Source: Actinoallomurus bryophytorum
Lineage (GTDB): Bacteria; Actinomycetota; Actinomycetes; Streptosporangiales; Streptosporangiaceae
NCBI RefSeq assembly: GCF_006716425.1
Contig: NZ_VFOZ01000001.1
Location: 62,001-126,000 of the forward strand
DNA length: 64,000 bases
Reading direction: 5' to 3'
Shown: piece after piece, positions 34,489 to 44,734 of the stretch
How positions within the stretch are numbered: the first letter of the stretch is position 1
Layout: each line of letters starts with the position of its first letter
Program-made: the position numbers and the translations under genes
The notes under the pieces: model-generated
What the model saw: the letters and a program-made list of their open reading frames with translations, nothing else
Databases searched by the model: none
Told to the model about the DNA's origin: nothing

Positions 34489-35481
34489 TCACCCCAGGCG
34501 GTGCTCCGGGTACGTCGCCGGCAGGCCGAAGGCCGCGAACAGGTCCGGGCCCAGGAACGTGTCGATCCGGGTGATCCCGGCCGTGCGGACGGTCAGCACC
34601 TGGATGCCGTGCGCCCGGTGGACACCGTCCGGCCCGCGCAGGTACGCACCCGCCGCCGGCTGGCCGTTCGCCGCGACCGGCACCAGCCGGAAGTCGCCCG
34701 GAGTCCCCAGGCAACGTCGCTTCAGGAAGCCGATGACCGCCGTGCGCCCCGCGAACCAGCTCAGGTACGGCGGCATCTCCATGACCGCGTCCCGGTGCAG
34801 CAGCGCCACCAGACCGGCGACGTCGGCGTCCTCGAAGGCCCTGACGTACCGGGCGAGCAGCGCACGGCGATCGGCCTCCGGGGGCTCGGTGAGCCCGTCC
34901 TCGACGGCCCCGGCCCGCCCCAGCCGCGCACGTGCGTGCTGCAGCGCGCTGTTGACCGCGACGGTGGTCATGCCGAGCACCTCCGCCACCTCGGCCGCCC
35001 GCCAGGCCAGGACCTCCCGCAGGATCAGCACCGCACGCTGGCGGGCCGACAGGTGCTGCATCGCGGCCACCAGGGCCAGCCGTACGCTGTCGCGCTCCGC
35101 GACGATCACGGCCGGGTCGGCCGGCGCCCCGGCAGGCGGGCCGGGGAACGGCTGGAGCCAGACGGTCTCCGGCCCGGCACCGACCAGCGGCGCGTCCGGG
35201 TCCGCCGGGCCCGCCAGGCCCGAGGGAAGGGGCCGCCGCCCGCGGCGTTCCAGCGCGGTCAGGCACCGGTTCGTCGCGATGCGGTACAGCCAGCTCCGCA
35301 GCGAGGACCGCCCCTCGAACCCCCCGTACGAGCGCCACGCCCGCAGGTAGGTCTCCTGCACCAGGTCCTCGGCGTCCTCGACCGAGCCGAGCATGGAGTA
35401 GCAGAACGCCAGCAGCTCCCGCCGGTACGGATCGGCCAGCCGGCCGAACTCCGCCTCGTCCTCGACCGCCTGCACCGTCAT
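34489..35481 (-). CDS. ECF sigma factor with C-terminal SnoaL/NTF2-like domain
   Basis: 330 residues. Sigma region 2 covers about residues 12-80 ([20 protein letters not shown], then [38 protein letters not shown]), and region 4 about 135-190 ([40 protein letters not shown]). From about 205 a SnoaL-like domain follows ([37 protein letters not shown]). This fusion is the long ECF type (SigJ/SigX5-like) that usually has no separate anti-sigma factor; the C-terminal domain tunes activity. The ATG follows GGGGGAGGGACCG. The MFS and monooxygenase downstream are likely targets or co-transcribed. Confidence 0.93.
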   Translation of the reverse strand: MTVQAVEDEAEFGRLADPYRRELLAFCYSMLGSVEDAEDLVQETYLRAWRSYGGFEGRSSLRSWLYRIATNRCLTALERRGRRPLPSGLAGPADPDAPLVGAGPETVWLQPFPGPPAGAPADPAVIVAERDSVRLALVAAMQHLSARQRAVLILREVLAWRAAEVAEVLGMTTVAVNSALQHARARLGRAGAVEDGLTEPPEADRRALLARYVRAFEDADVAGLVALLHRDAVMEMPPYLSWFAGRTAVIGFLKRRCLGTPGDFRLVPVAANGQPAAGAYLRGPDGVHRAHGIQVLTVRTAGITRIDTFLGPDLFAAFGLPATYPEHRLG

Positions 35482-35572
35482 CGGTCCCTCCCCCTGTCTC
35501 GGCCGTGAAAGCCCGCCATGAGTACAGACCCGGCTCCGCGCCGAAACTCATCGCGGTGGGAGGCCGGTGCGG

Positions 35573-36130
35573 TCAGTCGTCCACGAGAGCGGCGGCCCCG
35601 GGCGGCCGAGAGGCCGTCAGGTGCTCCGTGAGGAGCCGGCGGCAGGCCGGGACGAGCGACGGGTCGGCCAGGCCCCGCTTGGGCAGGGCCACGGAGGGTT
35701 CGCCCGAGCGGTCCAGGAGGACGAACTGCCGGTCGGACTCCACGAACCCGCTGAACCGCGACCAGGCGAAGGTCTGGGTGATCTCATCCGTACGCAGCGT
35801 CAGGGCTTCGGGGGCGATCTCCTCCTCGTACGCTCTCCGCAACATGGGTGAACGGTCCCAGACTCCGCGCGCACGGCGGCGCAGGCGCCGGCGGGAGAAG
35901 AGCGCACGCGCTCTCAGCAGGTAGCTCCCTGAGATCGCCGCGCAGATCAGCAGGACCGGCAGCGCGCCCGCCGTTCGTTCGGCGACCCCCACCCCCAGCA
36001 CGCCGCACAGCGGCACCAGGCTGACGGCCGCGTTACGGAGCGCACGCCTCCGCTGGCGCCGCAGCTCCGAGGACATGGCCATCAGCTCGACGATGTCGTC
36101 GAGCTCGGGAACGTATCTCAACGTCAGCAC
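35573..36130 (-). CDS. YcxB-like membrane protein
   Basis: 185 residues from a GTG (MLTLRYVPELDDIVELMAMS). Two hydrophobic helices (about 36-66) follow a basic stretch, and the C-terminal part has the YcxB-like pattern EEEIAPEALTLRTDEITQTF, AWSRFSGFVESDRQFVLLDR, then PKRGL. YcxB proteins are small bacterial membrane proteins of unknown function with a PH-like tail. It sits alone between the sigma gene and a gene-poor stretch. Confidence 0.78.
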   Translation of the reverse strand: MLTLRYVPELDDIVELMAMSSELRRQRRRALRNAAVSLVPLCGVLGVGVAERTAGALPVLLICAAISGSYLLRARALFSRRRLRRRARGVWDRSPMLRRAYEEEIAPEALTLRTDEITQTFAWSRFSGFVESDRQFVLLDRSGEPSVALPKRGLADPSLVPACRRLLTEHLTASRPPGAAALVDD

Positions 36131-36527
36131 CGGCCGCGCACTCCCGCTCGTTCTGTGCCGCCACCACCGCGGCGCCGTGGGATCTTATCCAGCGTCCCGG
36201 CGGCCGTGGCGTTGCCGATCGACGAGCTGCCGGGCGTCCGGCTGTACCGCCTGCCGTCCTCGGGTGGTCACCCGAAGTGCTCGATGACCGGCCGGTGAAG
36301 ACTCGCGGCACCCTTCACGTGGACGGCGCGGCGACTCATCACTCCTCGGGGATCGAATTCGCCGGACGTGACGCCTCGTCGCGGTCTCGGCCGCGCCGGA
36401 CTGCTGGAGGCGGCCGCGGCGTTCGCCATCGACCTGTATATCGGCGGCGGGGATCCCCGGTCGGTGTTCCCGCCGGTGGAGTACGCCGGCTCGGCCACCG
36501 GGGGAAGCTGACGTTCCCGACCGGCCG
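36131..36527. other. Gene-poor stretch, possible degenerate remnant
   Basis: No full-length gene is convincing in these 397 bases. One frame on the plus strand (GTG at 36368 to a TGA at 36511) reads VTPRRGLGRAGLLEAAAAFA then IDLYIGGGDPRSVFPPVEYA before stopping, with plausible codon use but no start signal or family match, so it may be a piece of a decayed gene. Nothing else stands out. Confidence 0.45.
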
Positions 36528-36995
36528 TCACCCACCGTTCCGGCGGCCGTGCGCGTGACGGGGGCGCCTGGAGTCGACGTTGCCGGTCAGGGTCGCGAGG
36601 AGGACGGGGAGTTCTGCCACGGTCTGGGCGGGCAGGCCGGTCACGGTCTCCTCCGCCAGAGCGCACCACAGCCGCTTGACCTGGTCGGCCAGCGCCTTGC
36701 CGCTGTCGGTGAGTTCGACGATGCCGGCGCGCTTGTCGGAGGGGGCGGGTCTGCGGCGGATGTGGCCGGCGGCCTCGAGCTTGCGGGTCATGAGCGTGAC
36801 ACTGGGCGGCTCGACGCCGAGCGCCTCGCTGAGCTGCGCCTGGATCATCGGGCCGGTACGGGCGAGTTCGAGCAGGAGCGCTTCCTGGCCGGGGTGCAGG
36901 CCGAGGGGGGCCAGTAGCGCCGCCGTCCTGGCCCGGTGACGCAGGCTCAGCAGGCGGATGGCCTGGTTGAGGGCGTCGGCTTGCTCGAAGTCCAC
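36528..36995 (-). CDS. MarR family transcriptional regulator
   Basis: 155 residues from a GTG preceded by AAGGAGAG. The winged helix covers about residues 30-110: LHPGQEALLLELARTGPMIQ, AQLSEALGVEPPSVTLMTRK, LEAAGHIRRRPAPSDKRAGI with the DKRA wing. It is divergent from wrbA across a 52-bp palindromic region and should repress both; MarR proteins next to quinone reductase and efflux genes usually respond to quinones, phenolics or oxidants. Confidence 0.93.
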   Translation of the reverse strand: MDFEQADALNQAIRLLSLRHRARTAALLAPLGLHPGQEALLLELARTGPMIQAQLSEALGVEPPSVTLMTRKLEAAGHIRRRPAPSDKRAGIVELTDSGKALADQVKRLWCALAEETVTGLPAQTVAELPVLLATLTGNVDSRRPRHAHGRRNGG

Positions 36996-37010
36996 GGGCT
37001 CTCCTTGACA

Positions 37011-37062
37011 GATTAGTTATGCGCATAACATTATCCGCATAACGTTATCCGCGTAACTAATC
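37011..37062. promoter_or_regulatory. Nested palindromic operator between marR and wrbA
   Basis: The outer arms GATTAGTTA (37011-37019) and TAACTAATC (37054-37062) are exact reverse complements. Inside are GTTATGCGCATAAC (37016-37029), a perfect 14-bp palindrome, and two related sites, CCGCATAACG and GTTATCCGCGTAAC. The whole block is AT-rich for this genome and sits exactly between the divergent genes. Three adjacent NTTAT/ATAAN sites suggest that several MarR dimers bind side by side. Confidence 0.85.
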
Positions 37063-37080
37063 CTACTCGAGGGAGTCGCT

Positions 37081-37746
37081 ATGACCGTGAAGGTCGCCGT
37101 CATCTACTACAGCGCGACGGGCACGGTGCACGGACTCGCGCAGGCCGTCGCCGAGGGCGCCGCCTCGGCGGGGGCCGAGGTGCGGCTGCGGCGGGTCGCC
37201 GAGCTGGCGCCCGACAGCGCGATCGACCAGAACCCCCAGTGGCGACGGCACACCGACGCCACCACGTCGGTCACCCAGGCCTCGGTCGAGGACCTGGTGT
37301 GGGCCGACGCGTTCGCGTTCGGGACGCCGACGCGGTTCGGCGCGCCGGCCGCGCAGCTCAAGCAGTTCATCGACCAGACCGGCGGGCTGTGGCAGGAAGG
37401 CCGCCTGGCCGACAAGCCGGTGACGGCCTTCACCTCGGCGTTCAACCGGCACGGCGGCAGCGAGGCCACGATCCTGTCGCTGGCCAACGTGTTCTACCAC
37501 TGGGGGTCGCTGATCGTCCCGTCCGGATTCACCGATCCGGCCGTGTACGCCGCCGGCGGCAACCCCTATGGCACGTCGGCCGTGACCGGCCCGGCCGGAG
37601 ACGGTCCCGACACCACGGCACTCGACGCGGCCCGGTACCAGGGACGGCGGCTGACCCGGACCACGATCCGGCTGCTGGCGGGCGGCCGCGTCGCCGACGG
37701 GAACCCCCGCGAGACCGAAGCCGGAAGAACCCCGCAGACCGCGTGA
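37081..37746 (+). CDS. wrbA: WrbA-like NAD(P)H:quinone oxidoreductase (flavodoxin fold)
   Basis: 221 residues. The FMN phosphate loop is YYSATGTVHGLAQAV at the N-terminus; the second FMN region reads WADAFAFGTPTRFGAPAAQL near residue 76 and KQFIDQTGGLWQEGRLADKP, and then TAFTSAFNRHGGSEATILSL, the WrbA pattern. It should reduce quinones by two electrons in the cytoplasm and so avoid redox cycling. The ATG follows GGGAG. It is divergent from marR and followed by an MFS exporter on the same strand, forming a quinone-defence unit. Confidence 0.92.
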   Translation: MTVKVAVIYYSATGTVHGLAQAVAEGAASAGAEVRLRRVAELAPDSAIDQNPQWRRHTDATTSVTQASVEDLVWADAFAFGTPTRFGAPAAQLKQFIDQTGGLWQEGRLADKPVTAFTSAFNRHGGSEATILSLANVFYHWGSLIVPSGFTDPAVYAAGGNPYGTSAVTGPAGDGPDTTALDAARYQGRRLTRTTIRLLAGGRVADGNPRETEAGRTPQTA

Positions 37747-37858
37747 CCGGGACGTCGCCCGCGATCCCCCGGCCGGCGCAGGGAGCCCGTGAGTCGAGCA
37801 AGAAGGGCGAGCCGGCTCGCCGAACACTTACCGCAGACTTCGCATTCAGGAGGCTCTT

Positions 37859-39298
37859 GTGACGTCCGAACCATCCGCGAACACCCTGACCCGAGGCCAC
37901 ACGGCGGCAAGGACCGGTCCCGCCTGGATGGTCCTGGCCCTGGCATGTGCCTGCCAGTTCATGGTCATCCTGGACGCGTCCATCGTGAACGTCGCCCTGC
38001 CCTCGGTCGACCGGGACCTCGGCTTCACCGCCGCCGGCCTGACCTGGGTGGTGAACGGCTACCTGCTCACCTTCGCCGGCTTCATGCTGCTGGGCGGCCG
38101 CGCCGCCGACCTGTTCGGCCATCGCCGGATGCTGGCCACCGGGCTGTTCGTGTTCTCCGCGTCGAGTCTGGCCGGCGGCCTGGCGAACGCCCCTGAGGTC
38201 CTGGTGACGGCGCGCGTCACGCAGGGCATGGGAGCCGCCATGCTGGCCCCGGCGACGCTGGCCGTGATCAACACCGGCTTCACCGAGGCCGGCGCGCGTG
38301 CCCGGGCGTTCGGCGCGTGGTCCGCCACGGGCGGTGTGGGCGGGATGGCCGGCGCGGTCGCGGGCGGTGCCCTCACGACCGGCCTGTCGTGGCGGTGGGT
38401 CTTCCTGATCAACGTGCCGATCGGTGCGGTGCTGATCGCGGCGGCCATGACGTCGCTGGGCGGCAGGCGAACCGGCCGGCGGGAGCCGCTCGACCTCACG
38501 GGCGCGGTCACCGGGACGGCGGGGCTGGCCGCGCTGATCTACGGGGTCATGCGGAGTACCGATCACGGCTGGACGTCCGTGCCGGTCCTCGGGCCGGCCG
38601 GGGCGGGTCTGGTCCTGCTCGTCGTCTTCACCGTGGTGGAGGCGCGTTTCGCCACCCGGCCGCTGATGCCCCTGCGGCTGTTCAAGATCCGGGAGGTGGC
38701 CGTCGGCACCGGCATGCTGCTGCTGTTCGGAGGGATCGCCATCGCGATGTGGTACTTCACGTCGCTGTTCCTGCAGAACGTCCTGGGCTATGGCGCGCTT
38801 CGCGCCGGGCTCGGGCAGACACCCGCGGCGGTGACGTTCATGGTGATCGCGCGACGGGCCGCCGGACTCCTGCCGCGAACCGGTGCGCGCCCTCTGGTGC
38901 TGGCCGGCTGCGGCTGTTTCGTGGCCGGTTTCGGCTGGCTCTCCCAGGCCCACGCCGGCAGCGGCTACGTCACCGGCGTGCTCGGGCCCACGCTCCTCAT
39001 CGCGGTCGGCATCGGGCTGACCTTCCCCACCCTCATGGCCGCGACGACCGCCGACGTCCCCGAGGGCGACGCGGGGATCATCGGCGGCCTGGCCGGCACC
39101 GCCGGTCAGGCGGGCGGGTCGGTGGGTCTGGCGGTGCTCGCGACGGCCGCCGGCGCCGGAACTCAGGCGGGGACCGGCGGGCGCTCTCCGGCCGCCGCCC
39201 TCGCCGCCGGCTACGACCGGGTCTTCCTCATGGCGGCCGGGCTCGGCCTGGCCATCGCGCTGGCCGGTCTGCTACTGCCGCGGCACCGGCGCGGCTGA
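37859..39298 (+). CDS. MFS transporter, DHA2 (EmrB/QacA) family
   Basis: 479 residues, GTG start after CAGGAGGCTCTT. About 14 hydrophobic segments. Motifs: VILDASIVNVALPSVDRDLG in helix 1, GGRAADLFGHRRMLATGLFV (motif A) and GAVAGGALTTGLSWRWVFLI (motif C, helix 5). It lies 112 bases after wrbA on the same strand and is probably under the same MarR control. The substrate is likely a hydrophobic drug or quinone. Immediately downstream begins the duplicated PH/hisG fragment. Confidence 0.92.
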   Translation: MTSEPSANTLTRGHTAARTGPAWMVLALACACQFMVILDASIVNVALPSVDRDLGFTAAGLTWVVNGYLLTFAGFMLLGGRAADLFGHRRMLATGLFVFSASSLAGGLANAPEVLVTARVTQGMGAAMLAPATLAVINTGFTEAGARARAFGAWSATGGVGGMAGAVAGGALTTGLSWRWVFLINVPIGAVLIAAAMTSLGGRRTGRREPLDLTGAVTGTAGLAALIYGVMRSTDHGWTSVPVLGPAGAGLVLLVVFTVVEARFATRPLMPLRLFKIREVAVGTGMLLLFGGIAIAMWYFTSLFLQNVLGYGALRAGLGQTPAAVTFMVIARRAAGLLPRTGARPLVLAGCGCFVAGFGWLSQAHAGSGYVTGVLGPTLLIAVGIGLTFPTLMAATTADVPEGDAGIIGGLAGTAGQAGGSVGLAVLATAAGAGTQAGTGGRSPAAALAAGYDRVFLMAAGLGLAIALAGLLLPRHRRG

Positions 39299-39329
39299 CC
39301 GCCGGCCGTCACCCGCACGCAGGCCGAGG

Positions 39330-39635
39330 TCAGACCTCGGCGGCCTCGCCGCGTGCGCGCACCATGGCGGCGAGCTCGGCGACCGCGCGACGGGCGCGGT
39401 CGCCGTCGCTCGCCTGGATGCCCATGGCGGGCACGACCGAGCCGTCGGCCAGGTCGAGCGTCGGCCACGGCGCGCCCTCCGCCATCGTCACGCCCAGGAC
39501 CTCGGCCCACTCGTACTCGCCTTGATCGCCGGGATGAGCGTGTTGGCGCCGTGCTCGGCGACCACGCTCTCGACCGGGTGCATCTCACCGCCGGCCAGGG
39601 GAGGTGACCTCGGCGACGACAGTGACGGCATGATG
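39330..39635 (-). pseudogene. Scrambled partial copy of the PH-domain gene end joined to a hisG end
   Basis: Bases 39330-39518 match 40367-40555, the 3' half of the PH-domain gene, with only three differences. Directly joined to it, 39519-39635 match 40849-40965 in the 3' part of hisG, but with six substitutions and two compensating one-base indels. About 293 bases that separate these parts in the intact locus are missing. The chimeric frame can still read IMPSLSSP...LAGGEMH...VESVVAEHGANTLIPAIKA before joining the PH part, but lacks any complete domain. It is a non-functional mosaic flanking the toxin gene. Confidence 0.88.
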
Positions 39636-39662
39636 CCGGCAATCCCAGCTAGGCCGCCGGTG

Positions 39663-39980
39663 CTAATCCAGCTCCAGGACGGCTCGAAGTGACTCATTGA
39701 CCATCATCAGCTCGCCTGCGCTCAGACGGCCGGCGAAGTCGCCCAGGCGCTGTGGATCCACAGCGGTGGTCTGCTCCACGAGCACCCGCACCTCCTGGCC
39801 CAGGAGTTTGATGGTGGGATGGATCAAGGAGTCGAAGGACTTGGTCGTTGTCGGGGCCACCAGCCACGTGGACAGGTGCCCGTACACGCTGGCTTGGACG
39901 ACGACCGCATAGCGTGTACCGCGCTGCTCGTGCCCCTGGACGCCGCGCGCCGCCTTAAGGCGGTACACGTCACCACGCAC
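39663..39980 (-). CDS. MazF/PemK-type endoribonuclease toxin
   Basis: 105 residues from a GTG (MRGDVYRLKAARGVQGHEQR). The PemK fold is seen in RGDVYRL, GHEQRGTRYAVVVQASVYGH, TWLVAPTTTKS, IHPTIKLLGQEVRVLVEQTT and the closing LGDFAGRLSAGELMMVNESL. Such toxins cut RNA at short motifs and stop growth when the antitoxin is lost. The start overlaps the antitoxin by 11 bases. It sits between the scrambled and intact copies of the PH/hisG segment. Confidence 0.9.
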   Translation of the reverse strand: MRGDVYRLKAARGVQGHEQRGTRYAVVVQASVYGHLSTWLVAPTTTKSFDSLIHPTIKLLGQEVRVLVEQTTAVDPQRLGDFAGRLSAGELMMVNESLRAVLELD

Positions 39981-40203
39981 GGAGCTCGTCCAGTTCTTCC
40001 CGCACCGCCCGGACCTCCGCCAGGTACTCGGGGGTGGCCATCAGGTGCTCCGCGTCGGCACGCAGGTCGGCTTGGCGCTTCTCACGCGCAGCCACTTCCA
40101 GCGCATGCCGGATGGCATGGGTGGGGGTGGTGCCATCGGCAGTGAGGGCCGCAAGATTCTTCGCATCATCAATCGTTGGACGGAATGTAATCGGATCGGC
40201 CAT
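39970..40203 (-). CDS. Antitoxin of the MazF-type pair (ribbon-helix-helix-like)
   Basis: 77 residues from MADPITFRPTIDDAKNLAAL. The N-terminal strand-helix-helix pattern (ITFRPTIDDAKNL, PTHAIRHALEVAAREK) looks like a ribbon-helix-helix DNA-binding domain; the charged C-terminal helix (YLAEVRAVREELDELRAW) would wrap the toxin. It is translated first and overlaps the toxin start, the standard antitoxin-first order. There is essentially no room for a ribosome site between the promoter and the ATG, so a leaderless mRNA is likely. A longer upstream frame is not credible. Confidence 0.87.
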   Translation of the reverse strand: MADPITFRPTIDDAKNLAALTADGTTPTHAIRHALEVAAREKRQADLRADAEHLMATPEYLAEVRAVREELDELRAW

Positions 40204-40215
40204 ACAAAAAGTATA
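40204..40215 (-). promoter_or_regulatory. -10 element and leaderless start of the toxin-antitoxin operon
   Basis: On the minus strand TATACT (40215-40210) is followed by six bases (TTTTGT) and the antitoxin ATG. A consensus -10 box at this distance places the transcript start on or next to the ATG. GTATAC and GTAT on both sides give a small imperfect dyad that the antitoxin could bind. No strong -35 box is seen. Confidence 0.65.
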
Positions 40216-40366
40216 CGCTCGATGGCAAGTCCAGCCAGGCCAGCCCGCTCCGAGCACTACCCGAGCCCGAGTCGACCAGCTCCGGGTAAGGCGCATGCCG
40301 GGGAGCTGGGCGTCGAACTCCTCGTCGGTGATCGGTGATGGTCACCTTGAACCCAAAGACGGCGGT

Positions 40367-40795
40367 TCAGGCCTCGGCGGCCTCGCCGCGTGCGCGCACC
40401 ATGGCGGCGAGCTCGGCGACCGCGCGATGGGCGCGGTCGCCGTCGCTCGCCTGGATGCCCATGGCGGGCACGACCGAGCCGTCGGCCAGGTCGAGCGTCG
40501 GCCACGGCGCACCCTCCGCCATCGTCACGCCCAGGACCTCGGCCCACTCGTACTCATGGGTGCGCAGGGCGTTGACAATGGTCAGCCCGCTGTCGTCGGC
40601 GACCACTCGGCTGCGGCCCAGCATGTGCAGGATGCCGGCGACGATCAGCCCGATCACGACGAAGCCGATCCGGTCGCCGAGACCCCAGTTCGACGGCATC
40701 GCCACGGCGAGGACGACCATGCCGACCACGACCACCGCCGCCAGCACGTACGGGATGATGCGTGGCCAGTGCGGTCGCCACGTCGCCGCGGTCAC
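40367..40795 (-). CDS. Small membrane protein with bacterial PH domain
   Basis: 142 residues from a GTG, one base after the hisG stop. Two hydrophobic helices (about 14-33 and 43-60) are followed by a PH-like domain: DDSGLTIVNALRTHEYEWAE, VLGVTMAEGAPWPTLDLADG, then a C-terminal helix. This is the PH-domain protein commonly found behind hisG in actinomycetes; its function is not known. Its 3' half is duplicated at 39330-39518. Confidence 0.85.
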   Translation of the reverse strand: MTAATWRPHWPRIIPYVLAAVVVVGMVVLAVAMPSNWGLGDRIGFVVIGLIVAGILHMLGRSRVVADDSGLTIVNALRTHEYEWAEVLGVTMAEGAPWPTLDLADGSVVPAMGIQASDGDRAHRAVAELAAMVRARGEAAEA

Positions 40796-40796
40796 G

Positions 40797-41672
40797 TCAG
40801 TCGACGATCTTGCTGATCGGGATCTCGAGGATGTCGCGGCCGCCGGCCGCCTTGATCGCCGGGATGAGGGTGTTGACGCCGTGCTTGGCGACCACGCTCT
40901 CGACCGCGTGCATCTCGCCGCCGGCCAGGCGGGTGACCGTCGGCGACGACAGCGACGGCATGATCCCCAGCACCTCCTGGAGCTGCGCGTCGGAGACGTT
41001 GAGCTTCAGCAGGACGTTGCCGCGGGCGCGGATCGCCCCCTGCAGGAGCAGGGCGATGTCCTCCATCGCGGCGCGTTTGTTCGGGTCCTCGTACGCCTCG
41101 CGGTTGGCGACCAGCTCGGTGTAGCTGACCAGCAGCGTGTCGAGGATGCGCAGGCCGTTCTTGCGCAGCGACGAACCGGTCTCGGTCAGGTCCACGATCG
41201 CGTCGACGATGTCGGGCACCTTGGCCTCGGTCGCGCCGTACGAGGGCACCACCCGGGCCTTCACCCCGTGCTGGGCCAGGTAGCGCTCGGTCATCGCGGG
41301 GAACTCGGTCGAGATCCGCACGCCCTCCGGCAGGTCGGCGGCCGACTGCCAGGGAGCGTCGTTGGGCACGGCGATGATGACGCGCACCGGGTTGGACGTG
41401 GCCTTGGAGTACTTGAGCTCACCGAGCGAGACCACGTCGGCCGCGGTCTCGGTGATCCAGTCACGGCCGGTGATGCCGAGGTCGAAGAGCCCCTGTTCGA
41501 GATAGGTGGGGATCTCCTGCGGGCGCAGCACGCGTACGCGGTCGATGCGCGGATCATCGACCGACGCGCGGTAGTCGCGCTCGGAACCACGGCGGACCGT
41601 CAGGTCGGCGGCGTCGAACAGGTCGAACGTCGCACGCTCCAAAGAGCCCTTGGGAAGCACGAGTGACAGCAC
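40797..41672 (-). CDS. hisG: ATP phosphoribosyltransferase (long form)
   Basis: 291 residues from a GTG. First step of histidine synthesis: ATP plus PRPP gives phosphoribosyl-ATP. Landmarks are MLSLVLPKGSLERATFDLFD, LFDLGITGRDWITETAADVV, the PRPP-binding DAIVDLTETGSSLRKNGLRI near residue 160 and a C-terminal regulatory ACT-like domain (SLSSPTVTRLAGGEMHAVES) that binds histidine for feedback. In many relatives hisE precedes hisG; here ribH ends 45 bases upstream and no hisE lies between. Confidence 0.96.
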   Translation of the reverse strand: MLSLVLPKGSLERATFDLFDAADLTVRRGSERDYRASVDDPRIDRVRVLRPQEIPTYLEQGLFDLGITGRDWITETAADVVSLGELKYSKATSNPVRVIIAVPNDAPWQSAADLPEGVRISTEFPAMTERYLAQHGVKARVVPSYGATEAKVPDIVDAIVDLTETGSSLRKNGLRILDTLLVSYTELVANREAYEDPNKRAAMEDIALLLQGAIRARGNVLLKLNVSDAQLQEVLGIMPSLSSPTVTRLAGGEMHAVESVVAKHGVNTLIPAIKAAGGRDILEIPISKIVD

Positions 41673-41717
41673 GGTAGAGACCTTCCTGATGAGAGATCGG
41701 TATCGCGGCGTGGAGAC

Positions 41718-43496
<1,779 letters not shown>

Positions 43497-43500
<4 letters not shown>

Positions 43501-44144
43501 ACCGCCACGGCCTCCAGTTCGGCACTCCGCCGCTGCCGGCGGTACTGCTTGATCCAATTTCGGAATCCGGCGATGACCATCACGAAGAAGATCCCGTACG
43601 CCGCGCCGGAGACGTACAGGCCGGACTTGATCGCCAGCGGCACGCCCACCAGGTCGACCAGCACCCAGATGATCCAGAAGTCCACGAGGGCACGGCTCTG
43701 CGCGAAGGTCGCCACCGCGCTGCCGACGAAGATGTACGCGTTGGCCGTCGGCGACCAGGTGATCTGCAGCCAGGAGATGTGGGCGAACAGCAGGGCCACG
43801 ACCGCGGTGCCGGCCGCCAGGGTGGCGATGAGCGCCGTACGCTCGCGGCCGGTGGCCGGGCGTACGGGCAGGCCATGGCCCTCCTTGATGCCGCGCACCC
43901 ACCTCACCCAGCCGTACGAGGCGAGCAGGAAGAACATCGCCTGCTTCAGCGCGTTTCCGGGAGCGTGCGCGCTGACCGAGGCGGTGAACAGCAGTACCGC
44001 GCCGGCCAGCTGGACCGGCCAGGTCCAGATGGTGCGCCGGATCGCCAGCAACACCGTCGTGAGGGACAGGACGTTGCCCAGCAGGTCGGTCCACAACAGC
44101 TTCTCGCCGAGGACCGTGACGCCCGACTGTGCCCAGGAGCTCAT
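43497..44144 (-). CDS. PnuC-like transporter, probably riboflavin (PnuX type)
   Basis: 215 residues with seven or so hydrophobic segments. PnuC-family signs are [40 protein letters not shown] and [34 protein letters not shown] in two adjoining pieces. PnuC proteins carry nicotinamide-type substrates, but relatives inside FMN-riboswitch operons of actinobacteria (PnuX) take up riboflavin. It overlaps ribE by four bases upstream and ribBA by four bases downstream, which strongly ties it to riboflavin supply. Confidence 0.9.
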
Positions 44145-44734
44145 GCCCGGTCCCCGATGAGGCGCTCGACGTACTTGGCGATCACGTCGACCTCCAGGTT
44201 GACGGCGTCGCCGGGCTCCTTGCGGCCGAGCGTGGTCAGCTCCAGCGTCGTGGGGATGAGGGCGACGGTGAAGGCGTCGGCGCGCGCCTCGACGACGGTC
44301 AGGCTGATGCCGTCGACCGTGATCGAGCCCTTGCCGACCACGTAGCGCACGAGATCCGCCGGCAGGCCGATCGTCACGACCTCCCAGCGCTCGCCCGGCT
44401 CGCGGGAGACGATCCGGCCGACACCGTCGACGTGACCCTGCACGATGTGGCCGCCGAGCCGGTCGGACGGGCGTACGGGGCGTTCGAGGTTGACCGGGGA
44501 CCCGGAGGTCAGAGCGCTCAGGGAGGACCGGTCGAGGGTCTCCTTCATCACGTCGACGGTGAAGGCGTCGTCCTTGACGTCGACGACGGTGAGGCAGACG
44601 CCGTTGACCGCGATGGACGCGCCGTGCACGGCGTCGGAGACGACGAGGGGGCCGCGCACGGTGAGCCGGGCGGAGTCGCCGCCGTGTTCCAGCGCGACGA
44701 CCTCTCCCAGCTCCTCGACGATTCCGGTGAACAT
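44141..44734 (-). CDS. ribE: Riboflavin synthase, alpha chain type
   Basis: 197 residues. Two homologous lumazine-binding domains are visible: [20 protein letters not shown] with [20 protein letters not shown] in the first, and [20 protein letters not shown] with [20 protein letters not shown] in the second. It dismutates two lumazines to riboflavin and the amino-uracil. Its start and the ribD stop share one base (TGATG), and its stop overlaps pnuX. Confidence 0.96.
   Translation of the reverse strand: MFTGIVEELGEVVALEHGGDSARLTVRGPLVVSDAVHGASIAVNGVCLTVVDVKDDAFTVDVMKETLDRSSLSALTSGSPVNLERPVRPSDRLGGHIVQGHVDGVGRIVSREPGERWEVVTIGLPADLVRYVVGKGSITVDGISLTVVEARADAFTVALIPTTLELTTLGRKEPGDAVNLEVDVIAKYVERLIGDRA

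Noticed and set aside
39330-40965. Insertion sequence carrying the toxin-antitoxin pair
   Set aside because: No transposase, no terminal inverted repeats and no short target duplication; the flanking similarity is a mosaic copy of local genes.
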